Shown here in pieces: positions 22,655 to 35,184 of a stretch of 64,000 nt of DNA. The notes beneath the pieces are model-generated. The model was not told the DNA's origin. It saw nothing but the letters and a program-made list of their open reading frames with translations, and did not search any database. Within the stretch, counting starts at the first letter, position 1; each line of letters begins with the position of its first letter. The DNA comes from Ramazzottius varieornatus (lineage: Eukaryota > Tardigrada > Eutardigrada > Parachela > Ramazzottiidae), in assembly GCA_001949185.1 (NCBI GenBank), contig BDGG01000004.1, forward strand, positions 2,983,267 through 3,047,266. Reading direction: 5' to 3'. A program made the translations under genes and the position numbers.

Positions 22655-24612
22655 TTAAAACATGATATTTGCACCGGAAATGACACCCATCTGAAAGAGT
22701 ATGAGCAAGGTGAGAGCGACTCCTGCCACCAGCGACATCACCAGAGCCGGATTGATGGGAACACCGAATAGCTTAGCCTAGGATGAACAAATTTTCCCGT
22801 TAGTCAGAGCAGACTGAGAAAAAATCGAAATACTATTGGCGTACCCGCAAGCTTGCGTGGTTGACGAACAGCAGAAATGAATCGAGTTCCAGTTGGTTGG
22901 AATCCTTATAGCCAAACACGCGCATCTCAAAGCAAATCTGTTTGAGCTTCTCGGCAGTTTTCGAGACCCGTGCAGCCTACAATGAACAGCGATACCAGCT
23001 AACGTCACGGAATAAAAACGCCGGAGGATAGTACCTGGATCAGCGGGAACAGCAGTGCCAAGCCGAAGGTCACAGGAAAGATGGAACGGTAGACCCAAAC
23101 CCACGGACTGCGAGCATCGTTCAGGACCAGCAAGCATATTCCGACGATCGTAAGCTCCCCATTACTGAGAACTCCAATACCTGTAAGAAGTCAGGTCAAA
23201 CTTGTACTTGTATAGACTTTGTAATCTTTAAGTTTCGTATCGTCTTGACGAGCTTACCAGTCATCCGAGCGATCGTCCCGTTCAGCATACTCAAACTCTC
23301 TCTCGAACCTAAGATTTCCTGTAATGAGCATACTTCAGCAATAAGCTACCAAATACAGTTAAAATGACCTCATCGTCTGACTAATACTCACGTGCATTGC
23401 TATTCGGAGTTCGATGGATTTCTCTCGCAAGCGGACATGTATTCCATTGATGTAGGCAATCAGCAGCTCGCAATGCGTGGTGTAGTTAACAATCACCGAA
23501 GCCCAAACTAGGTAGCACAGGAGAAAGCCCACTAGCTGCAACGCGAACAGGACGTAGGTCGCCCATGTTACGCGGAACAGTATCGACGGAGTAACCCCAA
23601 ATGCCAAAGCGGAAGTGCCTTGTACAAAGACACCCAGGCAGCTCCACAGAATGCCCATATACAAAAAGCATCTGGCGTTGAACGTCACCGTCGCTTGCAT
23701 TGCGTTTCTACTGAACGGTATATTCTGCAGATAGACCTGAAGAACGAAACTGAAAATAAGGCAGACAATACGCGTTAATTACATTACTCTTCCACACGAA
23801 CCTTTTCCATCAGAATGTACAGTTGCTCATTCTCTTGCAGGCGGAAGTGCACGAATCCGGTGAAGTAGATGGCGAAGTGAAGAATAGCTGGGACTATATA
23901 CGTGGTGGTGATGTGGTAGCACTGCCGACGATGCGCAGCTGGTCCGATGGGTGCCCACAAAGGACCCCATGCAGTGGTCACATTGCTCACTGGCATGGCA
24001 GTCGTGGATGGATCTTGCGTGTCCGTATTAATGTCCAGCTTACCTTCGCAAGCCACCACTTGATAGACGAATGTGTAGAGCTGTAGACCGATCACAAGCA
24101 TGGTATAGAAGATATTACAGGTGCGGAGGAGAACTGTGCTAGGGTAGACAAAATCCTTCCCGATGGAGCGCCATCCTACCAACGTCAGCAAGGCGGAATA
24201 CGGCTGCATAACGATCTGCAAGCACAAAAAGAAATCCATTGTGTTATCTGATTAAGCCCATATACACTCTATGGTTCGGAGGATCAAAAAACACCTGTTG
24301 ACATCGTCGTAAAGCTCCGGTCGTAGTATATGTGCGTTCGTCCAGATCCGCAATCTGTAAAGACAACCTGTTAGCCATAATCATTCATATCTCTAACAAG
24401 GTACCATGCTATATACCTACCTCGACGCGAACAGCGCTGTTGGAGGAGTCATGTCGATCATGGCTGCGATTTCGATCCACATGACCGTTCAGGGCTCCGT
24501 TTGAATTCTCCGCGCTGGCAAAGTCCTGTGAATCCGACGTGGAGTGACGCTGGTAGCGAATCTGGGAATCCGACGATGTGATGCCGTTGTGCTCAGCGGT
24601 GACAAGCGCCAT
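22655..24612 (-). CDS. Seven-transmembrane gustatory-receptor-like protein
   Basis: Eight exons: 24421-24612, 24295-24354, 23802-24215, 23392-23736, 23258-23318, 23035-23180, 22845-22976 and 22655-22777. Phases agree and give 490 aa. A hydrophilic N-terminus of about 100 residues precedes about seven hydrophobic helices (for example LLRTCNIFYTMLVIGLQLY, VTWATYVLFALQLVGFLLCY, and the last, LVMSLVAGVALTLLILFQMG). Helix order, the long intracellular N-terminus, the HCELLIAYINGIHVRL loop and the final helix fit the insect-type gustatory receptor / GR-like superfamily. The hallmark TYxxxxxQF of the last helix is only loosely kept (TLLILFQMG). Loop 23940-24040 contains a sequon (NVTT). The ligand is unknown. 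An unrelated multi-pass family cannot be excluded without a structural comparison. It is divergently arranged with CRYL1. Confidence 0.6.
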
Positions 24613-25323
24613 CAGAAACTCCTATATCTTGCTGTGCTCAGTCATCCACCAAAGGGAGCTGATGCCAGACACTCCTGCACCGGATCTGCAAAGAAGAAAT
24701 GTGGGTATAAAAGCCAAGCGAAATTTCGCTTGCATTTTCGCTTGGCATTAGAACCTTACTTACTGACAACATTATTGTAAAACCCTAAATCTATCCGGGT
24801 CGTGCATGACGTGATGTGGTGTAACATAACGCAGGGCAGCGCGATTGCTACCCTTCGCCCAAGAACTTGAGAGTGGTTGACACGTTCTTGAAGTCACGAC
24901 CAAGTTTTCACATCAAAATCTTGATTTTTGAAGACACTTTGACTTAGTAGTGCATCATCGCTGAGTTTTTATCCTATCTGCTTTCCTCTCGCCGATTATT
25001 TTATTCTGCATATAGGAATTTTTGGGTTGGTGATCCATAAGCTACCATCATACGTGACAGGTTGGCCGATAACGATTTCCCGATAAGTACTCCAGACAGA
25101 AACGGATGTGGGAAATTGATTACAACTATGTAGGTTGATAAGGTGGCTGATAAGATAGCTTTAAGCTGTTGTATTGGCTGCGTAAAGTACTTCAGAGCTG
25201 ATTGTGAGATATAGGGCAATTTTACTTAACAATCAGAAATTCAGAAGGAAAATTTCCATGTTTTTGGGAAGTATGCGTAGGCCTTAAAATTCCGGGAGCT
25301 GGCACTACCACGCTATCGCTGAG
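24613..25323. promoter_or_regulatory. Divergent intergenic region, receptor-like gene / CRYL1
   Basis: The 711 bp between divergent starts. It contains a TATA-like element (TATAAAAG at about 24706, plus strand) immediately followed by an inverted repeat, 24713-24724 with 24735-24746. No coding sequence is supported. Confidence 0.4.
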
Positions 25324-26536
25324 ATGGCGACCTTCTCCGCTGCTTTTTTGCCAAAAGTAGGCATCGTCGGAGCCGGGTTGATTGGACGCAGTTGGGCCAT
25401 GCTGTTTGCTGCAGGTGAGCCGCCGCGCATATCTTCTCCAAGCTAGATTCTGTTTTTTAACATCATAACAACATCAGAAATAAAAAATGAAAAAATGTGT
25501 CCTAGCCGGATATCGCGTTTCTTTGTACGATTCTCTCGAGGGCGCTGCGGAAAAAGCTCTCGAACTCATCCTCAAGCAGCTAACTTCCTTAAAGGAGCAG
25601 GACCTTCTTAGAGGAAAATGTCAACATGCAGAGGAGCAGCATGCTTTGATCTCGGCGGCACATTCTCTGGAAGACTGCGTCACGAACTCGGTATATGTAC
25701 AAGAATGTGTTCCCGAAGACCTCGAGCTTAAACGCACCGTGTGGCGGTGAGCGCAAATCTAAAACTATATCAGTTTTTAGTTTCTTATCCATGTACGATA
25801 TAAAACATGCGAGTATTTTCCTCCTAGGCTGATCGATTATTTCGTCGATGATGAGAGCGTAGTACTAGCCAGCTCGACCAGCTGCATACCTTCTTCTAAG
25901 TTCTCGGAGGACCTCAAACATCGCGCGCAAGTCCTGGTAGCGCATCCCATAAACCCGCCATACTTTGTTCCCTTGGTCGAGATCGTTCCGGCGTCCTGGA
26001 CCTCACCAGCCATCGTGGAAAAAGCACGCAAGATGCAAACAGAGTTAGGGCAGTCTCCCGTAACCCTGAAGAAGGAAGTAGCTGGGTTCGCGTTGAATCG
26101 ACTACAGTATCCAGTGTTGAACGAATGCTGGAATATGGTTGAACAGGGCCTGCTTTCCGTCGAAGACGTCGACCGTGTTGTAAAGGTAAGAACTGCTGCA
26201 TTGGTACCTATAGCTCGGTGAGCCTTTCCTCTTTCGTTTGAATTGCAGGACGGGCTGGGACCTCGATATGCGTTCATGGGACCTTTCGAAACCATTCACC
26301 TCAACGCGGAAGGAATTCGTAATTACTGTGAGCGGTATGGGGAGACGATATGGGATGTTTCACAAACTCTGGGCTTTGTACCGAAGATATCGGCTTCGAG
26401 CTCCGTATGTGATAAACTTGAAGAAGACATCCAAAGAAAAATCCCAATTGATTCACTGGCTGAACGTCGTCAATGGCGGGACGAAAAGCTGGCGTCCTTG
26501 GCCAAACTGAGGCGATCTGACAAAGAATCGCTATGA
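25324..26536 (+). CDS. CRYL1: Lambda-crystallin / L-gulonate 3-dehydrogenase
   Basis: NAD-dependent oxidoreductase of the 3-hydroxyacyl-CoA dehydrogenase superfamily, acting on L-gulonate in the uronate cycle; activity is inferred from family. Four exons: 25324-25414, 25506-25746, 25828-26185 and 26249-26536, giving 325 aa (human 319). The N-terminal Rossmann motif is [32 protein letters not shown] carries the catalytic-region serine and [18 protein letters not shown] the signature histidine and following prolines. The C-terminal helical domain includes [18 protein letters not shown] and [18 protein letters not shown], both typical of CRYL1. It is complete, with no missing motif. CDC6 follows in the same direction after 0.7 kb. 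Confidence 0.95.
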
Positions 26537-27248
26537 GAAGAATTCACAGGGTCTTTTCACTGAATTCACTGTCATTATTTTAGCTTCACCTATCAGTTGT
26601 TGCACCTTCACTTTTATAGTACACGTGGGAGATAAGAGGCAGGAAGTTACTGTCCAAAAGCTCAAGGAGAACGGGGCCATTGGCCAACAATTTTCCTTGA
26701 TGAATTTTCATCTTTGTTCTCGGGTGTCACTAGTATTTCGGTTGACTTTAAGTAATATTCAAGTCGACAACTCGGAGGTGCGGTTCGGGCAGAGAGCTTG
26801 CAAATTTTCCCCGCTGCTGCTTATTTACTGTAAATGCTGCTTGGAATCCAGTTTCCGGTGCTGGATCGCCGTTGGCCCGTGGAAGAGTAGATAGGTCATA
26901 GGTGGACCAGTGCCGAACTCCATCTGGCGGTCGCCTGCTGATACACAAAGCGAAGAGAACTGGGCGGGAAATCAAAATCTTGATTGTCCTAACTGTGCGT
27001 GCTCAAAAGTCAAAACGAAAACAGCTTCGTTTGTTTCGCTCCTCCGTTTCCCACTTTTCCTCCCGAGATTCCAGCCCTGTTATCTTGTTGCAGGACCTGA
27101 GGTGACCATTCTTGTTGTAGCTCAACTCATAGCGTGTATTCCTTCACGGAACGTGACTAAGATTTAGAGAACTGAAAGCCCTCAGAACGCCGTTTTTCTC
27201 CACCTCATCCCACCGGAAGTTGGAGAAAGTTACTATTCCTTATCCTCC
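26537..27248. other. Intergenic, CRYL1 to CDC6
   Basis: The 712 bp hold the CRYL1 3' flank and the CDC6 promoter. Short frames at 26625-26894 and 26902-27167 look random. An E2F-like site is listed separately. Confidence 0.4.
26963..26972 (+). promoter_or_regulatory. E2F-like site upstream of CDC6
   Basis: The decamer GGCGGGAAAT matches the E2F/DP consensus (GCGSSAAA) and lies about 280 bp before the CDC6 start. CDC6 is a classical E2F target in other animals. The match is short and could occur by chance. Confidence 0.4.
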
Positions 27249-29195
27249 ATGGAAGTCAGTCCGCGTAAGACTCGATCCGCCACACTCAAGACACCCAAGA
27301 AATCGACGGTATCCACGCCAGGTCACTCGGTGAACACGTCACCGCTGAAGAAACGGGTGACCAGCCCGAAGAGACTCCTGTGTTCCCCGAAGAAGTATCT
27401 ATCTCCAAAAAAGGCCATCGCCACTCCGGCCACAGCAGACTTCTGTACGCCAAGGAAAAGTGCTCCCTCGGTGAAACTATCTCAGCCCAACACTCCTGTC
27501 AGGCTGAGGAAGTCCACGCCGAAGAAGGATATTCAGCAGGAGATCTTGTGCGAACGCGATGATGAGATCGCCACCATCCGACGCTTTGTGGAGACGCATT
27601 ACAAGGATGAACTGCCCGGATCTTTGTACATCTCTGGGAAGCCTGGAACGGGTAAAACAGCATGCGTGAACGATGTGCTCGCTGGTTATGCCGTAAGTGT
27701 AAATTTTTTGAAGAAAAAGTTGTATTTACGGAAGTACATGCTGGATAATTGTCTGATTTTTTACAGGGAGAGAAATACTATGTAAATTGTATGGGGATAG
27801 AGGATCCCAAAACGATCTACTCTCAGCTTGTGGCGGATATTACTGGGCAAAGCCGGAACCAGCTTCCGCAAACTCCTTCGCGCCATAAATTGTTTGCAGT
27901 GAGATTGGAGAAGATGCTGTGTGGCAACTATACAGACATGAAGTACGTCCGAATACTCCTAATATCCTCGATATACCTATATGGATTACCTTCGTCCTTG
28001 TAGGCTGATTGTGCTGGATGAAATCGACCAGCTAAGAATGACAACGAACCTTGAAATTCTTCATCAAGTGTTCCTCTGGCCGACATTGAAGAACTCACGG
28101 GTGATTCTTATTGGTAAGTGTACAAAGGTCCATGATTTGGTTCGCTTCCGGGTGAGCTCTAGTTCTCCCCTAATACTGCTTTTTCGTAGGTATATCGAAT
28201 CTTTTAGATTTTACCAATCAGCTGATCTCCAAACTACGATTTCCGAGAGGTTTTGAGCCCGAGTCGCTTGAGTTCAAACCCTACAGCGCGGACCAGCTAA
28301 ACAAGATACTTGACAAGAAGTTAGAGAAAATTTCCATAGACGAGGGATGCAGCTTCGACAAGGTGGCTACAAAACTTTGTGCTATGAAGACGGCAGCCAG
28401 CAGTGGGGATATCCGTATGGCTTTCAGCATCTGCAGGTAAATTCCGTCTGAAAAAGTTATAACAACAGTAGAAACTAATGGAAAACACAACCTTGTAATA
28501 AACCAACCAGAAATTCGAGAGCACTCAGGATAATGGTACCGGTAGTTAATTATTGGAATGATTTCAGGAGAGGCGCTCGTTCAGCTGCGAAACAGAAAAA
28601 TGAGACGGAAAATTCAACCGAAAATGGTATGCGGTACAGAATGATTGACGTTCTTCTTTGGAGAGTTTTGCTTACAACGCATCCTTCGTTCTTCCAGAAC
28701 CTTTGAAGGAATTAGGGGGAAAAAGAAAAGACTTCGAAGTGAAGATTTCTCACATCCATTCCGTTCTCACCGAACATGCTGCGGCAAATGACACTGGAAA
28801 GTTGCCTCTTCAACAGCGGCTCATAGTGTGCTGCGTTCTGGTGATGCTGCGGAGCAAAAAGCCCATAAACATTGGTTCGGTAAGTAATGTCGTTCCACCC
28901 AGGAAATATACTGTGACTCTGCTTGATGGCTTAAGCAGTTCCTCCTCTTCGACTCTGATGTGTTTTGATTTAGCTCGCCGACAAGTACGCCGATATTTGT
29001 CCTTCGCAAGGCTTACCTGGGCTATCGCCCGCCGATATTGTGGACCTTTGTGATATCTTGAGCTCTCTGGGAGTTCTACATGTGAAACGCGAAAAGCTCG
29101 TCAGGCAGTCCAAAGTTTCCTTAAAGCTGGCAGCAGAAGATGCAATATCCAGCTTTGTGGGCAAGCCTCTGATGGACTCCATACTCAGCAGCTAA
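27249..29195 (+). CDS. CDC6: DNA replication licensing factor CDC6
   Basis: AAA+ ATPase that joins ORC at origins and loads MCM with CDT1. Seven exons: 27249-27692, 27767-27942, 28004-28113, 28190-28436, 28568-28626, 28698-28879 and 28974-29195, giving 479 aa. The first 90 residues are basic and packed with S/T-P-x-K/R sites (SPRK, TPKK, SPKR, TPRK and others), the expected CDK-regulated tail. The AAA+ domain has Walker A GSLYISGKPGTGKTACV (about 130), Walker B LIVLDEIDQL (about 208) and sensor 1 in VILIGISNLLDFTN. SGDIRMAFSICRR is the sensor-2/lid region. The C-terminal winged helix spans about 370-479. CDC6 is chosen over ORC1 because there is no BAH domain and GSLY-SG-PGTGKTA, LVLDE-DQL and F-WP-L match CDC6. 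Confidence 0.93.
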
Positions 29196-29641
29196 CGGCG
29201 TTCCCGCCGGATCTCACGCTCTGTTACACCATCTTCTCTGGATCCCACTACGAATCTCCGACTTGTTCCAGCTATGCGTTGTACCTATGCGTCCCGACAA
29301 GTCGAACCTTTTGCTTTTGATTTGCTCTGGGTCGCAAGACGGCTGTTTGAACTGATCTTTGATGTGATATTTGCTTTTTACCAATACCAACATGGAATAT
29401 TTTGTTCTAATGTTTAGCGATAAACTGACCAACCCACAATGAAAACCTTAGGTTAAAAAAGCAGCAGAATATAATAATCATGTAGAAATCAGACATGTTG
29501 GAAAATCTTAGATCAAGGTTACCCGGCTATCAACAGCTGTCTCGACAAGGAACAGGCCAAAATGGGTAAAAATGGTATAAAACAAGAAAATGTAATTAGG
29601 CAGAATGCGACGCTTTCAACCGAGCGATTTTGTTCGACGGA
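29196..29641. other. Convergent intergenic region, CDC6 / ARP3
   Basis: 446 bp between two stop codons facing each other; 3' untranslated sequence of both genes. No coding signal is visible. Confidence 0.45.
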
Positions 29642-31674
<2,033 letters not shown>

Positions 31675-32106
31675 GATGGAAAGATGAAAGGGTGCTGCTC
31701 CTCCAACGCAAGATGGTCCAGCAGCTGCCAAATATTCCGACGGACAGAGCGAATCGAGACGATGGTAAATGGTAATCTTTCTGCTCCCAGAATGCGAGAC
31801 CGACCTGCACTCCTGTAGCTGCATAAGCTAATACGGATGCTCAATTAAAAGCTCAAGACTCGAGAGAATCAAGGTAAAGGGCTCATTACCGAGTTTGCGA
31901 GACCAAGAAGGGTCACAAAAACACCCCAGCCCCGGGCGGAGAAAAAGTAGTGACACGGAACCGACCCCGTCAGGCGCCATGTAAATGGAAACTTGAAATT
32001 TCCATTTGTTTATGTTTCCCTGTATCAGAACTTGCATGCTCGGCGTTCATCCAGGCTTCTCGTCTAACAAGTTGCGTAAAGTTCCTAGCCTGTGAGCGGC
32101 TCTATC
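31675..32106. promoter_or_regulatory. Divergent promoter region, ARP3 / CWC22
   Basis: 432 bp between two divergent start codons of broadly expressed genes, so a shared bidirectional promoter is likely. Short frames here are not supported. Confidence 0.45.
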
Positions 32107-34985
32107 ATGGCGGCAGTTGAAGCTATCCGACGGGAGACGACAATGGACGATCGGGAAAGTCCAGAACGACAGGACGACGACCATGATCAGAGCCGCAGGA
32201 CAGATTCCCCGCCGCGATCACCTCCCGATGTGAGCACAAACTCCCTTGGATCCCGCGTGGAACGCGTCAGACGAGATGTCGAAGAACCACCAGCAAAACG
32301 GACAAAGACGACGGCGCAGGACGCTTCACAGTTGTTGACAACCAAAACAGGTGGAGCATATATTCCTCCTGCGCGACTTCGCTTGATGCAAGCTGCCATT
32401 ACTGACAAGAGCAGGTACGAATACGATTCACAAGTACACTCTTGGGAGACACCTTTATATTCAGTACGAAGAGTACGGATCTTGTGGGATTTCGTGTTGA
32501 TGGTTACTTTGCTTGTTCCAGTGTTAATTACCAGAGGATTGCTTGGGAAGCTCTAAAGAAAAGTATTCATGGTCTGATCAACAAGGTCAACGTTGCGAAT
32601 ATCCAGGAGGTGGTTCTACAGCTCTTTAAAGAAAATCTTGTCCGCGGACGTGGTCTTTTCGCTCGATCCTGTATAGATGCACAGAGTCAGTCTCCTACTT
32701 TCACCCACGTTTATGCTGCGCTGGTAGCCGTCGTCAACACCAAAGTAAGATGGCTCACTTCGCCGTGCATGTATGTCGTGTCGTCGTTCAGCTTACTTAC
32801 AACGTTCTGCTTGCAGTTTCCTCAAATTGGTGAGTTGGTGCTGAAACGGCTGATCGTGAATTTTCGGAAATCGTATCGCAGGAACCAGAAAGCGACCTGT
32901 CTGGCCAGCGTGAGATTCGTTGCCCATTTGGTCAACCAGACAGTTGTAAGTTACCTTTGCTTGTCTTAAATGTGCAAGTAAATTAAACTAAACCAACAAC
33001 GCACCAGAGGGCGTAAACCATTGTACAAACCATTTTCTGGCGATTTTGTCAATCGGCTTTGTATTATAGGCAGACGAAGTGATCGCACTGGAGACTGTAA
33101 CGCTGTTACTGGAAAAGCCCACAGAAGACTCTGTGGAAGTTGCCATCGGTTTCTTGAAAGAATGCGGCTTGAAGCTGAGTGAAGTTACTCCTAAAGGCTT
33201 GAATGGTAGGAGGTTGTTCTCTCATCAGCAACGTACACTCTCATGATATGCTCGTCTCGTTTTGTACGCTGACGTTCAGTTCTCTTACAGCTGTGTTCGA
33301 TCAACTTCGCTCCATTCTACACGAAAGCGAAGTGGATACCAGAGTTCAGTACATGATCGAAGTACTGTTCGCCATCCGGAAAGATAAGTTCAAAGATCAT
33401 CCATCGGTGGTAAAGGAACTCGATCTGGTGGAAGAGGAAGATCAGTTCACTCATCCGTTGACGCTTACCGAAGATTACGATCCGGAAGACCTCTTGAGTA
33501 TGACGTGCTTCTTTCCCACATTCCATCGCGTGTCAATATTCGATTATATGGAAGGTTTTTTCCAGATGTGTTTCAGTTCGACAAGGAGTATGTGGATAAC
33601 GAGGAGAAGTACAAGGCCATCCGGCGCGAGATCCTTGACGAGGGTGACGTGGAAAGCGGGGATGAGGAAGGTGGGGACGATACTGACGAGGAGGAGGAAG
33701 AGGAGACCGAACCTCCCAAGACGGAAACGATCGTGGACAGCACCGAGACCAACCTGGTCACTTTGCGCAAGAATATCTACCTGACAATTCAGTCAAGTCT
33801 TACTCATGAAGAATGTTGTCACAAACTTCTAAAGCTGAACATCAAACCTGGTCAAGAGGTAAGCTTGTCTTCAACGATATGATATGTGAAAGTTAATCGG
33901 GAGGAAATGGTGTTCTTTTACAGATGGAGTTGTGTCACATGATTGTCGATTGTTGTGCCCAGGAAAGGAGTTACAACAAGTTTTTCGGTCTTTTGGCGCA
34001 GAGATTTTGTCAGTTGAACCAGGCTTACGTGGAACCCTTTCAGAAGATCTTTGTCGATTCCTATGACACCATTCATCGTCTCGAGACTAACAAGCTCCGT
34101 AATGTGGCGAAGTTCATGGGACATCTTCTTTTTACCGACGCCATTTCCTGGCTGGTATGTTAAGTCTGATTTCTCCTCCTTGCCGCAATGTCCAGCCAGA
34201 TCACAGTTGAGATGCTTATTTTAGGCTCTCAGCCATGTGAAACTGAACGAGGATGACACCACTTCGTCCAGCCGTATCTTCATCAAGATTTTGTTCCAAG
34301 AACTGTCGGAACAGATGCAGATGGAACCTCTCATCAAACGCATCCAGGACCCGTAGGTCTTAACTCAACAAGATTGATTTCCGAACCACCTTAGGCGCGT
34401 TCTCATCAGTGGATGATTCGAGTTTTTGGTCTTTCAGATCTCTTCAAGAAGCATTCGAAGGTTTGTTTCCGCGAGACAACCCGAAGAACACCAGATTCGC
34501 CATCAACTTCTTCACGTCGATCGGCCTGGGCGGACTGACGTAATTTTCATTCATACTTTCATAATTCTGGGGTCAGGCTGTAAGAGTCCTTTATGGAAGA
34601 TGTTGCTCCTTGCAGGGACGCTCTTCGGGAGCATCTTAAAGCTGCGCCAAAACCTCTGGCGAACCAACCCGCCGCAGTCAAAGACGAGTCTGAATCGAGT
34701 TCGAGCTCTTCTTCCGATGACGACTCTGATGACTCGTCGTCTTCTTCCTCCTCAGATTCATCTCCACCAAGGGGCCGAGCAAACGATCGGAGGGAAAGGG
34801 ATCGGAACGGGAGAGATGGTGGGAAAGAAAAGGACCAAAACGGGAAGGATCGATCAAGAGACAATCATCGAGAACGGAGGTCAGATCGAAGGGACTCTGA
34901 CAAGCGGGAACGAAGAAGAAGTCCTAGCCCGAAAAGGCATAACGAGCGAAGAAGATCCAGAGACAGGCACCGCGATCGACGATAA
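32107..34985 (+). CDS. CWC22: Pre-mRNA-splicing factor CWC22
   Basis: Spliceosome component that delivers eIF4A3 for exon junction complex assembly. Ten exons: 32107-32414, 32522-32744, 32817-32945, 33070-33205, 33291-33497, 33566-33858, 33924-34154, 34225-34352, 34438-34539 and 34616-34985, giving 708 aa. The Arg/Asp-rich N-terminus leads to an MIF4G domain (about 105-330: [58 protein letters not shown]). An acidic linker (DEEEEEETE) comes next, then an MA3 domain (about 370-500) and [17 protein letters not shown] Ser/Asp tract and an Arg/Ser-rich tail ending in RDRHRDRR close the protein. The start is the first ATG of the open frame. No oddities apart from a GTAGGT donor inside a TAG triplet after exon 8. 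Confidence 0.95.
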
Positions 34986-35184
34986 CCGTATTTGTGTTCT
35001 CGTTGAACGCAGAAAACAGACAATTGTTCTGTAATACGCATTACCATTTCGATTTCGCATAATTAAGTACTACTGTTGGGTAAAAATGAAAACCAATTTC
35101 ATACGTCGTATCAAATTATTCAAATCGACTTATCCGATACAAAGTAACCGAAGGAAGCATAAAAGTAATAAAAAATGGAAAGGA

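Noticed and set aside
33573-33770. Minus-strand Ser/Val-rich frame
   Set aside because: It mirrors the acidic linker of CWC22 on the opposite strand.
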